A stretch of DNA of 64,000 nt from Bicyclus anynana (lineage: Eukaryota; Arthropoda; Insecta; Lepidoptera; Nymphalidae), in assembly GCF_947172395.1 (NCBI RefSeq), contig NC_069086.1:9952501-10016500 (forward strand). The letters are read 5' to 3'. Below are positions 52,549 through 64,000 of the stretch, one piece after another. How positions within the stretch are numbered: the first letter of the stretch is position 1; the number at the start of each line of letters is the position of its first letter. A model generated the notes under the pieces. The model was not told the DNA's origin. It made no database searches and saw only the letters and a list, made by a program, of their open reading frames with translations. Position numbers and translations under genes: made by a program.

Positions 52549-53984
52549 ATCGGTCCAGCCCTATGAGCGTGGTGCGATGACAAAGGAAAATAGAGACTTC
52601 TATGCTAAAATTATAATCTTTGGATCTACTGGACCGATTTGAAAGATTGTTTTACCAATAGAAAGCTACGTTATTTGCGAGTGTCATAGGCTATGTTTGA
52701 TTCCCATATTCACACAGGAACGGGAACTACGTAATTGAAAGCGCGGGGCGACATGTAGCGGAATTTCTGCGTCTTTTAGAAATTTTGTATTATCTCCGAA
52801 ACTATTTAAGTAATTAACATACTGTAAAGGGCAAATCTTATCTCCATAATATCCTTGTGATTATTAAATAATTTATTTTATACGAATAATGATTCGTGTA
52901 AACTGACTTAATAAAATTTTTTTCACGGCCTTACAAAATAAAAAAAAAACCTGGGCGTCCAAACATTATTAGTTATTCGATTACCTAACCAACTAGTTTT
53001 ATTAAATGTTTGTTTTATATTAATGTTACATATGCTAGATAATAAATGCACCTCAGTTGCACTTATGTACGTAGCTATCACCTAGATACGTAAAAAACAG
53101 AAGCAAGTTTATTTAGGCCACTGGGAGCTTCAGGCTTATGCCGTAAATGACACTTGAGACGTTAGTCATAACACTAAAGCATCTTACGACCTACAATACA
53201 GATTGTAGGCTTGTTGAATAAAGGGACTTCGCGATGGATGTGGGTCATTTAAAAAAGAGACTTACTTTAATCATAACTGTTTCCATAATTATAATATAAA
53301 TTGAGTTCTTTAGAATAAAGAACGCCTAAAATTAACATAATTTTATGAATGATTTTGATTATTATTACCATTGCACATTTTATACTGTGTTTTCTACTAT
53401 TTTTTTTGTTATTGTTTTGTGCAATAAAGTATATAAATAAAATAAAATAAATTATTATGCTTTCTAAGTCAACTGAAAATTTCAGTTTATAGACCACCAG
53501 CGAAATCGCTGGTGAAAGCTGTGCTAAATAAGTTTTGTTGCCAACAAACTGTTTTGAACGCTTTTAAGTAGGTACCTATAATAGAAAACTTGTATTGGTG
53601 TTTTAGTTAAACTGTTTAGATTTTAAAATAACTATGAAAATACTAGTAGGTACCTAATTTAGGTGCTGAATCAGAAAAATACAGTTGTTACTCAATAAGC
53701 TATATAAAAATATTTTTACGCTTACCTCTTACGTTCAGGAGTTTAACCTTTTCCCATAATTTGAATGGCATACCAGCGGAAATATAAATAGAATACCAAC
53801 GGCTAAGCTATTTTAATGTGGGTGCCTACGAGCAAATATGCAGAAGTTATACGTCCAATTCGACCCGCAAAACAAAGACCCCGTTCGAAGAAAAGGGAGA
53901 AACATTGACCTACTGTTGCCTTCGGAAGGTGGTGAAAGTGTATATAGCCCAAGGTCCATCGATATAAGCGATGGTGCGTAGAGC

Positions 53985-54240
53985 GATGGTGTTCGCCGGA
54001 GTGCGGGTATGCGGCGAGCGCGCCGGCCGCGCCGCAGTATGACGCGACCCGCCTGCCGCCCGCCCGCCCCGACTTCGACGCAGCCTATGCGCCCCATGCT
54101 CACCGATTACAACTAATAATGTTCTGACGATCCTATATCATGTGTACCGATACACTGACAGTGCCTTCCAAATCGCAACGCAGTTTATTCGAGCTTGTGT
54201 TAGTGCATTAATTATAAAGTGGAAAACCGACGGATCCGTT
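53985..54240 (+). promoter_or_regulatory. GC-rich island, possible promoter/5' exon of the divergent gene
   Basis: 53990-54085 is strongly CG-rich (GGCGAGCGCGCCGGCC...CGCCCGCCCCGAC) in an otherwise AT-rich region, and 54170-54200 holds an initiator-like GCAGTTTATTCG. It lies 1.1 kb upstream of the exon at 55298. Inference from composition and place only; ORFs across the island are not convincing. Confidence 0.3.
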
Positions 54241-55297
54241 CGCTTTCTTTTCTAATATTTATAAGACAGTATTCAAGGACGCGAAATTGATAGATTGTTT
54301 GTGTTATTGAAAGGACAAAGAATAGTGTTTACAAAGAAATGTAGCGTAGCAACGGGAATTGTGTATGTGATCGATTTTATAAATTATTGCTTTCGGATAT
54401 TGAGACGCGAATAAACGCCGATAGAAAATTTATACATGTCGGTACTTCGACACTTTTAAACGTAACGGACAAATAAGAAAACTGAATTGTCATTTTTGTA
54501 TCCACGGGTTATCTTAATATTAAATAATATGACAAGTACAAATATAAACAAAATGAAGAAATTATAGTATCTTACATCGTACTATAACATGGAATAGTTT
54601 ATACAAAGTAATTATCGTTATAACAACACAAAACGCGTTATTATATAAGTATTTATAATTGAGTCTGGATTTTGATTGAATTTGTTTCCTTATAAAAATG
54701 TTCTGACGATCCTATATATTATATTAATCGAAAGTGTCAGTAAACATTTTACTCGGTTTAATAGTTTATAGACTACCGTACATTTTTTGCTTCCGCAAAT
54801 GGTGCAATCTCTTAATTGTAAAGATTATACAGATAGTGAGAGAATTTTTCTGATAAAGATATGATGAATTGATGTACCTACTAAAGTTATGGTACCGTCA
54901 TTAATCTCACTAAAATTTAATAATTTCATTTGCCTACAACATTTTATAACTAACTTTAAAAACTTAGTATATAACATTTTATCATCATTTTATGATTGTT
55001 AACATTTTATCATTATTTTATGACGAAATCCAAAAAATATATAAGTAGATTTATTTAATAGAAACATTTTGAGATGCTTTTAATAATCTTAATGTTACAG
55101 ATTGTTTTAATTTTTTTTAACACACAACAAATAGGGATGCAATAGGAAATAGGCTGTGACAACTAAAAAAAAACTAAATATAGTTTTTAATGAAACTACT
55201 TTTAATAAATAACTATCAAAATGTGTATATAAATAAGTAAAAATAGTGTTCAATTATAATATAGAAAGTATAATAATCCTGGCTGTCACTTGTGGTC

Positions 55298-55363
55298 ATG
55301 GAAAACGGTGCCTTAAAACATGGGAGCAACAACAACAATAACGATATTGTCGAGGAGAAAGTG
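55298..55363 (+). CDS. Probable first coding exon of a divergent gene (22 codons)
   Basis: ATG in GGTCATGG context; reads MENGALKHGSNNNNNDIVEE then KV and meets a strong donor GTG|GTAAGTG, phase 0. A short acidic, Asn-rich cytoplasmic-type N-terminus. The product is not recognisable from 22 residues. No following exon was seen before 64000, so a first intron longer than 8.6 kb is implied if the call is right. Transcribed away from the ABCC gene. Confidence 0.45.
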
Positions 55364-56025
55364 GTAAGTGTGCTGAATTATTTGCTACCTTTCGTGTTCA
55401 TTTCATTCCCTGAAGGTTCATTATATTTGCATGGATTGTTATTTCTGCCTTTTCGGTAAATGGAGTGGATGTACACTCTCGTGCCTTGAAGATCACGTTA
55501 AACCGTTATACCCGATCATTAGAATATGAAATTGCAAGTGGAAGGGCACAAGAGGAGAGGAAGGTCAAAGAAGAAGAGTGTGTGAAACAGGACATGTGTA
55601 AAAAATGAGTAGATCATAAGTTGACGAGTAATAGAAGCGAATGGAAGAGACTGATTTATTTTGCCGACCCCACTTAAATGGGATTAGGTGAAGGAGATGA
55701 TGAATAGAATTCGACATGTATTCATGTTTGGGCACTTAAACAGGATGAATGAACGGAGACTAACAAAAGGGTGAATGGAAGTGTTGTAAGGGAAAGGTAA
55801 ACCGACGAATTTATATGTTAGGATTGATGAAAATGGAAGAAGCATGAGATATTCATGAATTGCAAGTGGAAGGACCTCATCTCTGCCTAACTAACGGAAA
55901 TGAAACGTCATGATATGCGTGTGTGTATACATATATATCCATCAGTATCGCCCGTAGCCCGCCAAATTGCACTGCAGTAGCGTGGTGTGTCTAAACTCCA
56001 AATCTGAAAATGCAAAATCTTGTAT

Positions 56026-56201
56026 TCATTATCAACCTATATTCGGCTAACTGTTGAGCACGAGTCTCGTCTCAGAATGAGAGGCCAATAGTTCACTACG
56101 CTGGCTCTATGCGGATAGGCAGACTTCACAAACATAGAGAATTTAGAAACTTCACGATGTTTTTCCTTCACCGTTTGAGACTAATGATATTTAATCTCTT
56201 A
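56026..56201 (-). mobile_element. SINE type A, partial, reverse
   Basis: TTATCAACCTATATTCGGCT...TTCCTTCACCGTTTGAGAC; head missing and internally deleted. Confidence 0.7.
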
Positions 56202-57396
56202 TGTATAAATATAACGATAAATATAAGTATATATAAATATAGCGATAGAAATATTCAACGAACAAAAGGCGTCAAAATGACGTGTCATCTCGTTCATAGA
56301 CGTTTATAGAATATAATGTGAAAATGTTACTAAAGACACGGAGTTTATTATCATCATAGATGTAATCAATAGATGTATCAATATTCTAAAGTGGTTATAT
56401 GTGATATGATTACTTATGGTATATTTGCCAATTGCGTTCTTGGATACCCGAAAATAAATACCATGACTTGACAAAGGGGTTGTGCGTCGATTTATTAGTC
56501 TTAAGTGTATATAAGCTTGTTTATTCAACGGCGATAAGGCGTAATTTTTTTAAGTGTCCATTTATATACCTATATAATATAACCAATGAATTTTTTGATT
56601 AAATTTTAGATGTTCCACTTCATTTAAGCACTCATTCAAACATGTTTCCATTTTTGTGGAAGTATGTGAAAAATACTAAAAAAATTATGGTTTTCGATTT
56701 AAGTCAAAGTCTTGTAACGAAGAGAGTCTTTGACTTTAATTTATTTTTTTATTTGATATCAAAGACATAAATGGAATTATGTTATCACTTTCAATCTGTT
56801 TGAAGTCGCGTTTTAGAATTTATCTACTTTTTCTATTGAATTTAGTTTATCTACTTTTTCTATTGAATATTCAAATTTAGAAGATTTTCAAGTCGATTTG
56901 ATTGCGGCTCGCGTAATTAATCTGCATCATCATTATGCGGTATCGAGTTTCTGGCTACGTCAGTGGCTTACACGTCGTGAACAACCTTGCAAACAAATAC
57001 AACTTAATATTTGACGTTAGCAGAATTAGATAAGTAGATTTATAAGTGTAATAAGTGTAAGGAAACTGCTGTAATATTTATAGAGACTGTGTGACCTTAT
57101 TATTGCTGTTTGAGGCAAATCTAATTGTAAATAAAACAAAGCCTATATCTATATCTATACTATACAGAGGTAACGTTTGTTATGTTGCAGGGAGCTCTGG
57201 ATCTACTGAACCGATTTTTTTAATTCTTTTATCACTAGAAAGCAACGTTATTTGTAAGTAAAAAGTACCGTATTCTCACGGGAACGGTGAAACCGCAGGG
57301 CGTCGGCTAGTACACTATACCTCCACTAACTGTGCCCGTGCTTTTATCCACTTAGGTCCATATCGAGATAAAATGTAGTATAAGAGATATCATTAT

Positions 57397-57431
<35 letters not shown>

Positions 57432-58787
57432 CTATTTTCAGTCAATAGACATTATGGCTCTTGCAATGACTTCCAAACAACCGGATATTTAGATTAAACA
57501 ACGGAAGCAGTATCCATTACCTTATTACGATATCGTTAGCTTATTTTTTTTCTGATTGTGTAAGTGCCTTATGGGACCTCAGCGGCGTCACCATCGCCCG
57601 ATGAAGCCCGAAGGCAGAAGCAGAGTAGATAGGCGGAACGAGAAGGGCTCGCTAAGGGTGTTGTCTCCTCTGAGACATTTCTGCCGGCAAGCATCACTAA
57701 ATAGGTTTAAATGTTTTCGGTGAAAAAACTAAGAGAGTGTATAGGATCTTCAGCCTTTGCATGTGCATGCAACACAAAGCATGTTCCTAGTGAGCTGATG
57801 CTCTGGTCTAGATCTTTGACATTCTGCTTTTACCATTACAATGCAATAGAAGCAGCGAGTTACATTTCGACCAATTCATATAACTAAATAATATTTTTAA
57901 CGATCAACTTTTTTATTCACGAATATTCTTGATTCTGGTAGCTAACTGAATTACCAGGAAATGAAAATTTCTGAGCGTCGGAACGAGATAATGTACCACG
58001 CAATTTGTAGGACATTGTGTTAAGTTATATAACTATTAATCAATCAACAGTAAAAAACAACTAGTTAGTAACAACTTCTGTTACACTACCCTCCTCGCAA
58101 CTTGTATCAATAACGAGGTTGTTAAAAGTAACAAAGTTATTATATAAACGAGGTTATTAAAAAAACATAAATTTTCATTACCTGGTAACTCAGTTAACTA
58201 CCAGAATCAAGAATTTTCGTAAATAAAAAAGTTAATCGACTCATCAAGATGAAGAAAAATTAACTTGTTAGTAATCAAATGCAATTTATTATTTTGATTT
58301 TAACACAAAATTACTAAACCGCTTTGCATGAAAATTAGATGGAACCAATCTGAATGTACACTAATGGAATCTAATCTTTTAAACAAAAGAAGAATTGTGT
58401 CTGTCTGTGATTTCAAAATAACTGTATTTTCTTATACTTTATTAATTATTCGTACTTAAGTACTGATTTAACTCAGGTTTTCATTGTACATACAACAAGA
58501 TAGATAAGGTATCAAAATAGTTTTAATTGAAACAAAACATTGCTTTTATTTGGGCTAACAATAATATTATTAATAACGTAAATAATATTATCGGATTGAT
58601 AACCTCTTTTTAGGCTTTTAGTGTTAGGTGGCCGCGTCTTATTCGCATTGCATTTGTTTTTTTTTAATTAGAAATTAGAACGTTTTCTCTACGTCCATGT
58701 AAGTTATAAGCCCGGTCAGTTTAACACCTAAAATATATGTAAATCTACATACTGAAAACGGCTAAAATCTTATTTAATCGTTCGTCG

Positions 58788-59073
58788 TAGCTCACTGCTG
58801 AGCTCGAGTCTCCTCTCAGAATGAGAGGGGTTATGCCAATAGTCCACCACGCTGGCCCAAGGCGGATTGGCAGACTTCACACACGCAGAGAACTGAGAAA
58901 ATTCTCTGGTACGCAGGTTTCCTCACGATGTTTTCCTTCACCGTTTGAGACACGTGATATTTAATTTCTTAAAATGCACACAACTGAAAAGTTGGAGGTG
59001 CATTCCCCGGACTGAATTCGAGCCCACCACCCCCGGAATCGGAGGCAGGGGTCATATCCACTGGATTATCACG
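58788..59073 (-). mobile_element. SINE type A, near full length, reverse
   Basis: TCACTGCTGAGCTCGAGTCT through GGATTATCAC, with a degraded B box (GAATTCGAGCCC). Confidence 0.82.
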
Positions 59074-59384
59074 TATCTTATAAAACATAATAATAATAAT
59101 TACACATAAAATTTCCTCATTGATCCACTTTTATTAGAAAAGAGCAACTGTTGAGTTTTTGCCGGCTCTTCCCAGCAGAACCTGCCTTCCGAACCGGTGG
59201 TAGAGTCTTTACAAATAGTCAACTGACGTTTCAAAAGTACTTGAAAACTGAGCCTTATTAAACTAATGCAAAAAAAACCAGCTGGAATAATTTTTGATGA
59301 CACAATCATGATAGGGAGTAATCAATAGTAAAAATATCCACCATATACCCTAGGCTTTATAATTATCTCTAAGCACTTTCTATT

Positions 59385-59626
59385 AGCCGTGATAGGTCAG
59401 TGGATATGACCTATGCCTGCGATTTGGAGGTAGGTATGAATTCGGTCCGGGGCACCTCCAACTTTTCAGTTAAGTGTATCACGTGTTTCAAACGCTGAAG
59501 AAAAAACATCGTGAGGAAACTTGCATACATGTCCAGCGTGGTGGATTAGCCTAACCCCTTTCATTCTGAGAGTAGACTCGTGCTCAATCGTGAGCATAAT
59601 ATGGTTGTTAATGACTATGAATGATG
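59385..59626 (+). mobile_element. SINE type A, decayed copy
   Basis: GTGATAGGTCAGTGGATATG head, weak B box (GAATTCGGTCC), shortened body, ATGATG-like end. About 310 bp from the inverted copy at 58788. Confidence 0.75.
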
Positions 59627-59826
59627 TCTTTCTATTACGCGGTAGATATAACTATGAAGCGACAAGGCCTTCGAATCGCAGAAAGTCTCTAACAACGTTA
59701 GCTCTAACGTCAGTAGAGTAGTTTCTTTTCTTCTCGTGGCGTGCATTCGTTATTCATACGTCACATCATAAAAGATTTAATGAACTGAGCTACTTGTCCA
59801 CTATATGAATGTACTGCAGTTTGACG

Positions 59827-60106
59827 GCTTATGTGGCGCAGTGGTATGCGCGGTGGATTTACAAGATGGAGGTCTTGGGTTCGATCCTCGGCCGGGCTGA
59901 TTGAGGTTTTCTTAATTGGTACAGATCTGGCTGATGGGAGCCAAGTCAAGTTTAGCGTTCCGGTACAATGTCGTGTACAAACCTAAAGGGGTGTGGATTT
60001 TCATCTTCCTCCTAACAAGTAACCCGCTTCCATCTTATATTGCATCATCACTTACCATCAGGTGAGATGGTAGTCGAGGGCTAACTTGTAAAGATTAAAA
60101 AAAAAC
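59827..60106 (+). mobile_element. SINE type B with internal deletion
   Basis: A box GTGGCGCAGTGG and B box GGTTCGATCCT; lacks the stretch between GATGGGAG and TTTAGCGTTCCGG; ends in AAAAAAACAAAAAA. Confidence 0.82.
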
Positions 60107-61849
60107 AAAAAAGTCACGATGAGCGTAATTTGTGTAATTTATTACTACCTGTCTTTTGTAGTTATACTACTTACTTTATGTACAAATAGTCTCTATCAAT
60201 ATTTAGCAGCTATATTTTCCTCGAGTCATCATGATACATATGAATAAATACGTCTAAGTACAAATTAATCTATATTTCAACCTAGTTTATTTGATCATTA
60301 AATAATAAAAAATCCTACGGTTTTAGTGGTTTTATCTTCAAATACGTCATAATGATAACCGAAATTAAATATACATTCAAAAGAAGTCTGAATAGGCTCA
60401 CTGTACAGGGGACCGACTCAACTCCGAAGGGTCTAAAAGTCCCCCGGAGTTGAGCCTATGGACCATTATGCCGACTCTCAACATAGTATTTTTGGATAAT
60501 TGGGGAGGAGAGGAATTATAAGAATTCGCATTAACTTTTCCTAAAATTCCGTGTAATCCTACTAATATTATAATCGCGAAAGTTTGTAGGGATGTTTGTT
60601 AGGTACTCTTTAACGACGAAACTACATACTGCACCGATTTGGCTGAAATTTTTATCCCGAAAATATCCTTGGATTCATGAAATTTGCGAAAACCTTATGA
60701 TTTTGATTTCATGAATGTTTGTTACTCTTTCACGCCTCGGCTACTGAACCGAATAACCTGAAATTTGAAGGCACTTCAGCCATCTAATATTTTACAAGAT
60801 CATTCTCCATTTGCTTTTCCATTCCACCCTTCTTGAGTTTTTCATTTTTTTTTTTTGTTATATTTTCCTTTTTTTCCTTTCGCGACTTGTTTTAATTTTT
60901 TGCCAGCGTCTCGGATGATTGCTCCGTCGCGTTCAGGTGGTCGTCTCGGTGGATGCTGTGCTCTTTTTAATCCCTTATCTCGGAGGTGGTGAGGGCGATA
61001 TTTAAATGAGTCAGCTTTACCTGTCTTGAGACTGGTCTAAGATTATTTATTATTAGAAATATACTTCTCATCAAACAAATCGAAACAGTCCGCAAGTACT
61101 GTCTAGGCGATCTGTTTCGATGTTTTGATGAGAAGTTTAAATACCCTCCTCTATTATTTATTAGTGATAAGAAATAAATTATTCACACTGACACATTGAA
61201 AATAGGTTGCCTAGTTAAATTGCGGCCAGACACATAACAAACCGTTTGTCCATAACCAAAATTAACCAAAATTAAGTTGTCTTTGATCTAGTGTTGTTTA
61301 TATCTGGCAACCTATACGTTTTCAATTATGTTAATCATAATTAGAGTCATAATCTATACTGAGAGACGCAGATTAAATAAATTTAATATTGGCTACTTTT
61401 ATCCCGGAAACATCCATGGTTCCCGAGGGATTTGTGAAAAAGTTAATTCCACGCGGGCGATGTCGCGGGCGTCCGCTAGTATGGGTATAAAATAGCCTAT
61501 TACACTCACAGAAAACGTGGCTTTCTAGTGGTAAAAGAATTTAAAAAATCGATTATGTAGATCCTGAAATTACCCCCAACAATACTACAATCTTTACCTC
61601 TTTATAATATTAGTATAGATAGATGTTAAAATATTAATAATAATTAACTAAACTTCCATACTTAACCCATTATCGCTCCAAGTATACCAGCCCCTAATGG
61701 AGGAGCGTAGTGATTCTAAATTCTACAAACCTCTTCTGTTAGAAGAGCGGTTTTGGAGAGCGGAACCTTGTTAACGATTGAAAACAGGCTGATGATGATG
61801 ATGCATATACTATTAATACAATCAATATATTATATTAGCGGACGAACTC

Positions 61850-62092
61850 GCGGGCGTCCGCTAGAAGCCCGCGAGTTCGTATGCGTGGAATTCAGTTTTT
61901 CACAAATCCCGCGGGAGCCATGAATTTTTCCGGGATGAAAAGTAGCCTATGTGTTAATCCAGAGTAAAATCTATTTCCATTCCAAATTTCAGCCAAATCA
62001 CTTCAGTAGCCGCAGCGTAAAAGAGGAACAAACATACTGACACACTTTCACCCTTACACACAAACTTTCGCGTTTATAATATTAGTGTGATA
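61850..62092 (+). mobile_element. Dispersed repeat, copy of 10381-10629
   Basis: Shares GGAATTCAGTTTTTCACAAA, CCGGGATGAAAAGTAGCCTA and the TTTATAATATTAGTGTGA end. The first 30 bases form a palindrome with the preceding ACGAACTCGCGGGCGTCCGC. Confidence 0.65.
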
Positions 62093-62541
62093 CAATCAAT
62101 GAAATCATAATAAATCCAACACATATTTAACTGCCAACCGCAAATTTTCAAACGCAGCCAACCAGTCGCTAACGAAAATAAATTAATTAAAGGTGTTCGT
62201 TATTAAGCCATGCAATATTTCGCCGGGCCGCATGTAATTTTCGCGGTACGAGTGCGGGCAGGTCAGCAGTCAACACTTGACTTTTCAGAGCGAAATGCAC
62301 TTGCCACTTGCACTTGGTGAAGTGAAAGTATTGCTATTGTAGATAGTTTTTCAAATATGGCGCTAAGCATTACTTACACTCTGTTGGTTTAGGTTATTTA
62401 TAAACAAACTAAGAGGCGCTACTGACCTTCAGTTTTAACTGCCCAGTTTTATCTAATCGCAATTTCAATTAAAATCAATAGAAAAATCTGTAAGTTAAAA
62501 CTGACGGACACTAAACACGGGATATTTAAGTGAACTGAAGG

Positions 62542-62713
62542 CCTAGTGGCAGTTTGATACTGTTACTATCACGTTAACGTAAACGCGAATTTCTAAGGAA
62601 TTAAAACAGCGCCATCTCGTAGCACTACTGCACAACTGTTTCAATTCTATATAAATTCGCGTTTACGTCAACGCGATAGTAACAGTGTGATAATATTGAA
62701 AACTCCCACTAGA
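62542..62713. mobile_element. Palindromic MITE, second copy
   Basis: CCTAGTGGCAGTTTGATACT ... TTGAAAACTCCCACTAGA, with inner arms ACGTAAACGCGAATTT / AAATTCGCGTTTACGT well preserved. Confidence 0.75.
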
Positions 62714-63734
62714 CACACTGTTCGACTGTTCAGTTAAAATTGCACATGTGTGGTATTGAGTGTGCATAATTCGAAAATCACATTTTGTTTACAGTTTTGA
62801 ACTCAGAAAAGCATGCAGATTACGATTCTACATGTTTTCAGGAGGTTTGTTTGTCCATTCTTTTGTTATACCTATGATTTGCACAAGAAAGTTAAAAACA
62901 AGCAGTTAATAAACATACATATATATTTAATTTTAAATATACTTAGCTGCAAAGTAAGCGTACAGCCTGTGTTATGGGTGCTAAGATAGCAGGATTTTAT
63001 CTTGTAAATAAATACATATAAATAATTATACATTATCTCCTTACCCTTATCCCACTTAAGTGGGCTCGGAAAAATATGTCAATCTTGTAATAGTAAATAA
63101 AACTGTAAACTGAACGCTGTCCTCAAATTTTACATACTTAATATCTTACAGCGCCTGGTCTAATAGTTTACAAGCACTTTTGAAACGTCAAGTTTGACTA
63201 TTCGCATAGTTTAAAACTCACTGTAGAAGAGAAGGTTCTGAGAAGAGCCTACAATAAACTCAACAAGTTGGTTTTTTAAAATCAGAATTAATAAAATAGT
63301 ATGAAAGCCGATTCAATGGACTCTATAGTATATTATATTATTGATGTGATATATACTTAATTATGTATAATAATATATCGGTTTTTTGTCAACTGCCTTA
63401 AGAACGTTCCGAAAGTCGTCTTTTCCTCTATCAACTGATACTTAGACTCTTGTTAAACGTGGAGAAAATTTTGTTTTCCCTCCCGATTTGGGAAAACGGG
63501 CATTATTGTATTGTAGGAAATAAGTAGTCTGAGAAGGATATAACGTCACTCTATCTCGTGTTGGCTCGTCCCGACGTTATGGGGCGCTGGGTGTGCGGGA
63601 GACACTGGTGTTAGAAAGCGCTCATCGTTTCAGTGTTCGGATGATAGTCGATCCGCAAACATCACTCGTGGAGTAATTATTCTGAATTAGGCAGGGAGAA
63701 TCTCTCTCTGTCTCGAGTAGTGTTTGTCTGTCCG

Positions 63735-64000
63735 TCTGTCTGTCCGTGTTTTATTGTTATTCGGGCATCACGCTGAAACTACTGAATGCATTCAAATAAA
63801 ACTTGGCATGGTATAAGACCACAATACGGTACGGTAAGACCATAATACGGGTTTTAAGATACTTTTTATTGCGAAAGTAAAATAAGAAGGTGGTGAAATA
63901 GGGGTTAAAAGTTTTTATGGAAAATGCTTCATTTTTCAACTTTTTGTAAACAAAAAAAAAAATACGAAATATTAAAATTAAACCTCTTAAGTGGTGAAAT
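63735..64000 (-). mobile_element. Dispersed repeat, reverse, cut by the window end
   Basis: GTCTGTCTGTCCG, GGGCATCACGCTGAAACTAC, TAAGACCACAATACGG and ATAGGGGTTAAAAGTTTTTA match 51979-52320 in reverse. Confidence 0.6.

Larger units (their letters stand above)
50990..55297. other. Intergenic space between the two divergent genes
   Basis: Holds the dispersed repeat and minisatellite at 51979-52548, a repeat tail (GTGCAATAAAGTATATAAAT at 53420) and the GC-rich island. TGTTCTGACGATCCTATAT occurs twice (54119 and 54699). No gene recognised. Confidence 0.6.
55364..64000. other. Presumed first intron or intergenic DNA of the divergent gene
   Basis: Mostly SINEs, repeat fragments, an ATC/CAT microsatellite (about 57400-57430) and AT-rich sequence. 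A GC-richer patch at 63540-63680 with TTTCAGTGTTCGG could be a second promoter, but nothing supports it beyond composition. Confidence 0.5.

Noticed and set aside
53813..54103. A 96-residue minus-strand ORF in the GC-rich island
   Set aside because: Arg/Gly-rich composition follows from GC content; no domain, and no supporting splice or start context.

Overview
The window looks like nuclear DNA of a moth or butterfly. This is inferred from AT-rich sequence, a large gene with short exons and long repeat-filled introns, several families of tRNA-derived SINEs with clear A and B boxes, and LINE tails ending in ATG or GATTCT repeats. I saw no bacterial operons, rRNA, CRISPR array or free-standing tRNA gene.

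The main gene covers 50849 to 7304 on the minus strand. I assembled 25 coding exons, all with GT-AG borders and compatible phases, encoding one uninterrupted protein of 1368 residues. It is a full-length ABC transporter of subfamily C (MRP4 / lethal(2)03659-like): membrane domain 1, nucleotide-binding domain 1, membrane domain 2, nucleotide-binding domain 2. Every core ATPase motif is present, so the gene looks functional. Its introns hold almost all the mobile DNA of the window.

Intron 18 contains a 2.9 kb PIF/Harbinger transposon (about 11757-14698) with 39 bp terminal inverted repeats matching at 38 of 39 positions. It carries a HARBI1-like DDE transposase (plus strand, 2 exons, one frameshift) and a MADF/BESS-type accessory protein (minus strand, 3 exons, intact). 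The two genes interlock: the last accessory exon lies inside the transposase intron, and the second transposase exon lies inside the last accessory intron.

Left of the transporter, 3555-7100 holds two related-looking plus-strand loci. The first (3588-4987) is a decayed serine-rich gene of about 11-residue repeats with a Cys-Cys N-terminus and a C-terminal membrane segment. The second (6367-6531) is an intact 54-residue ORF with a similar start and end and almost nothing between. Similar downstream sequence follows both, which suggests a tandem duplication.

Right of the transporter, about 4.4 kb of non-coding DNA separates it from a probable divergent first coding exon (55298-55363, plus). 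No further exon of that gene was recognised before the window ends. The rest is introns and intergenic DNA with SINEs, LINE tails, MITEs, a 719 bp inverted repeat around a TA microsatellite, a CCCTAC-type minisatellite, and many near-perfect short hairpins with tiny loops.
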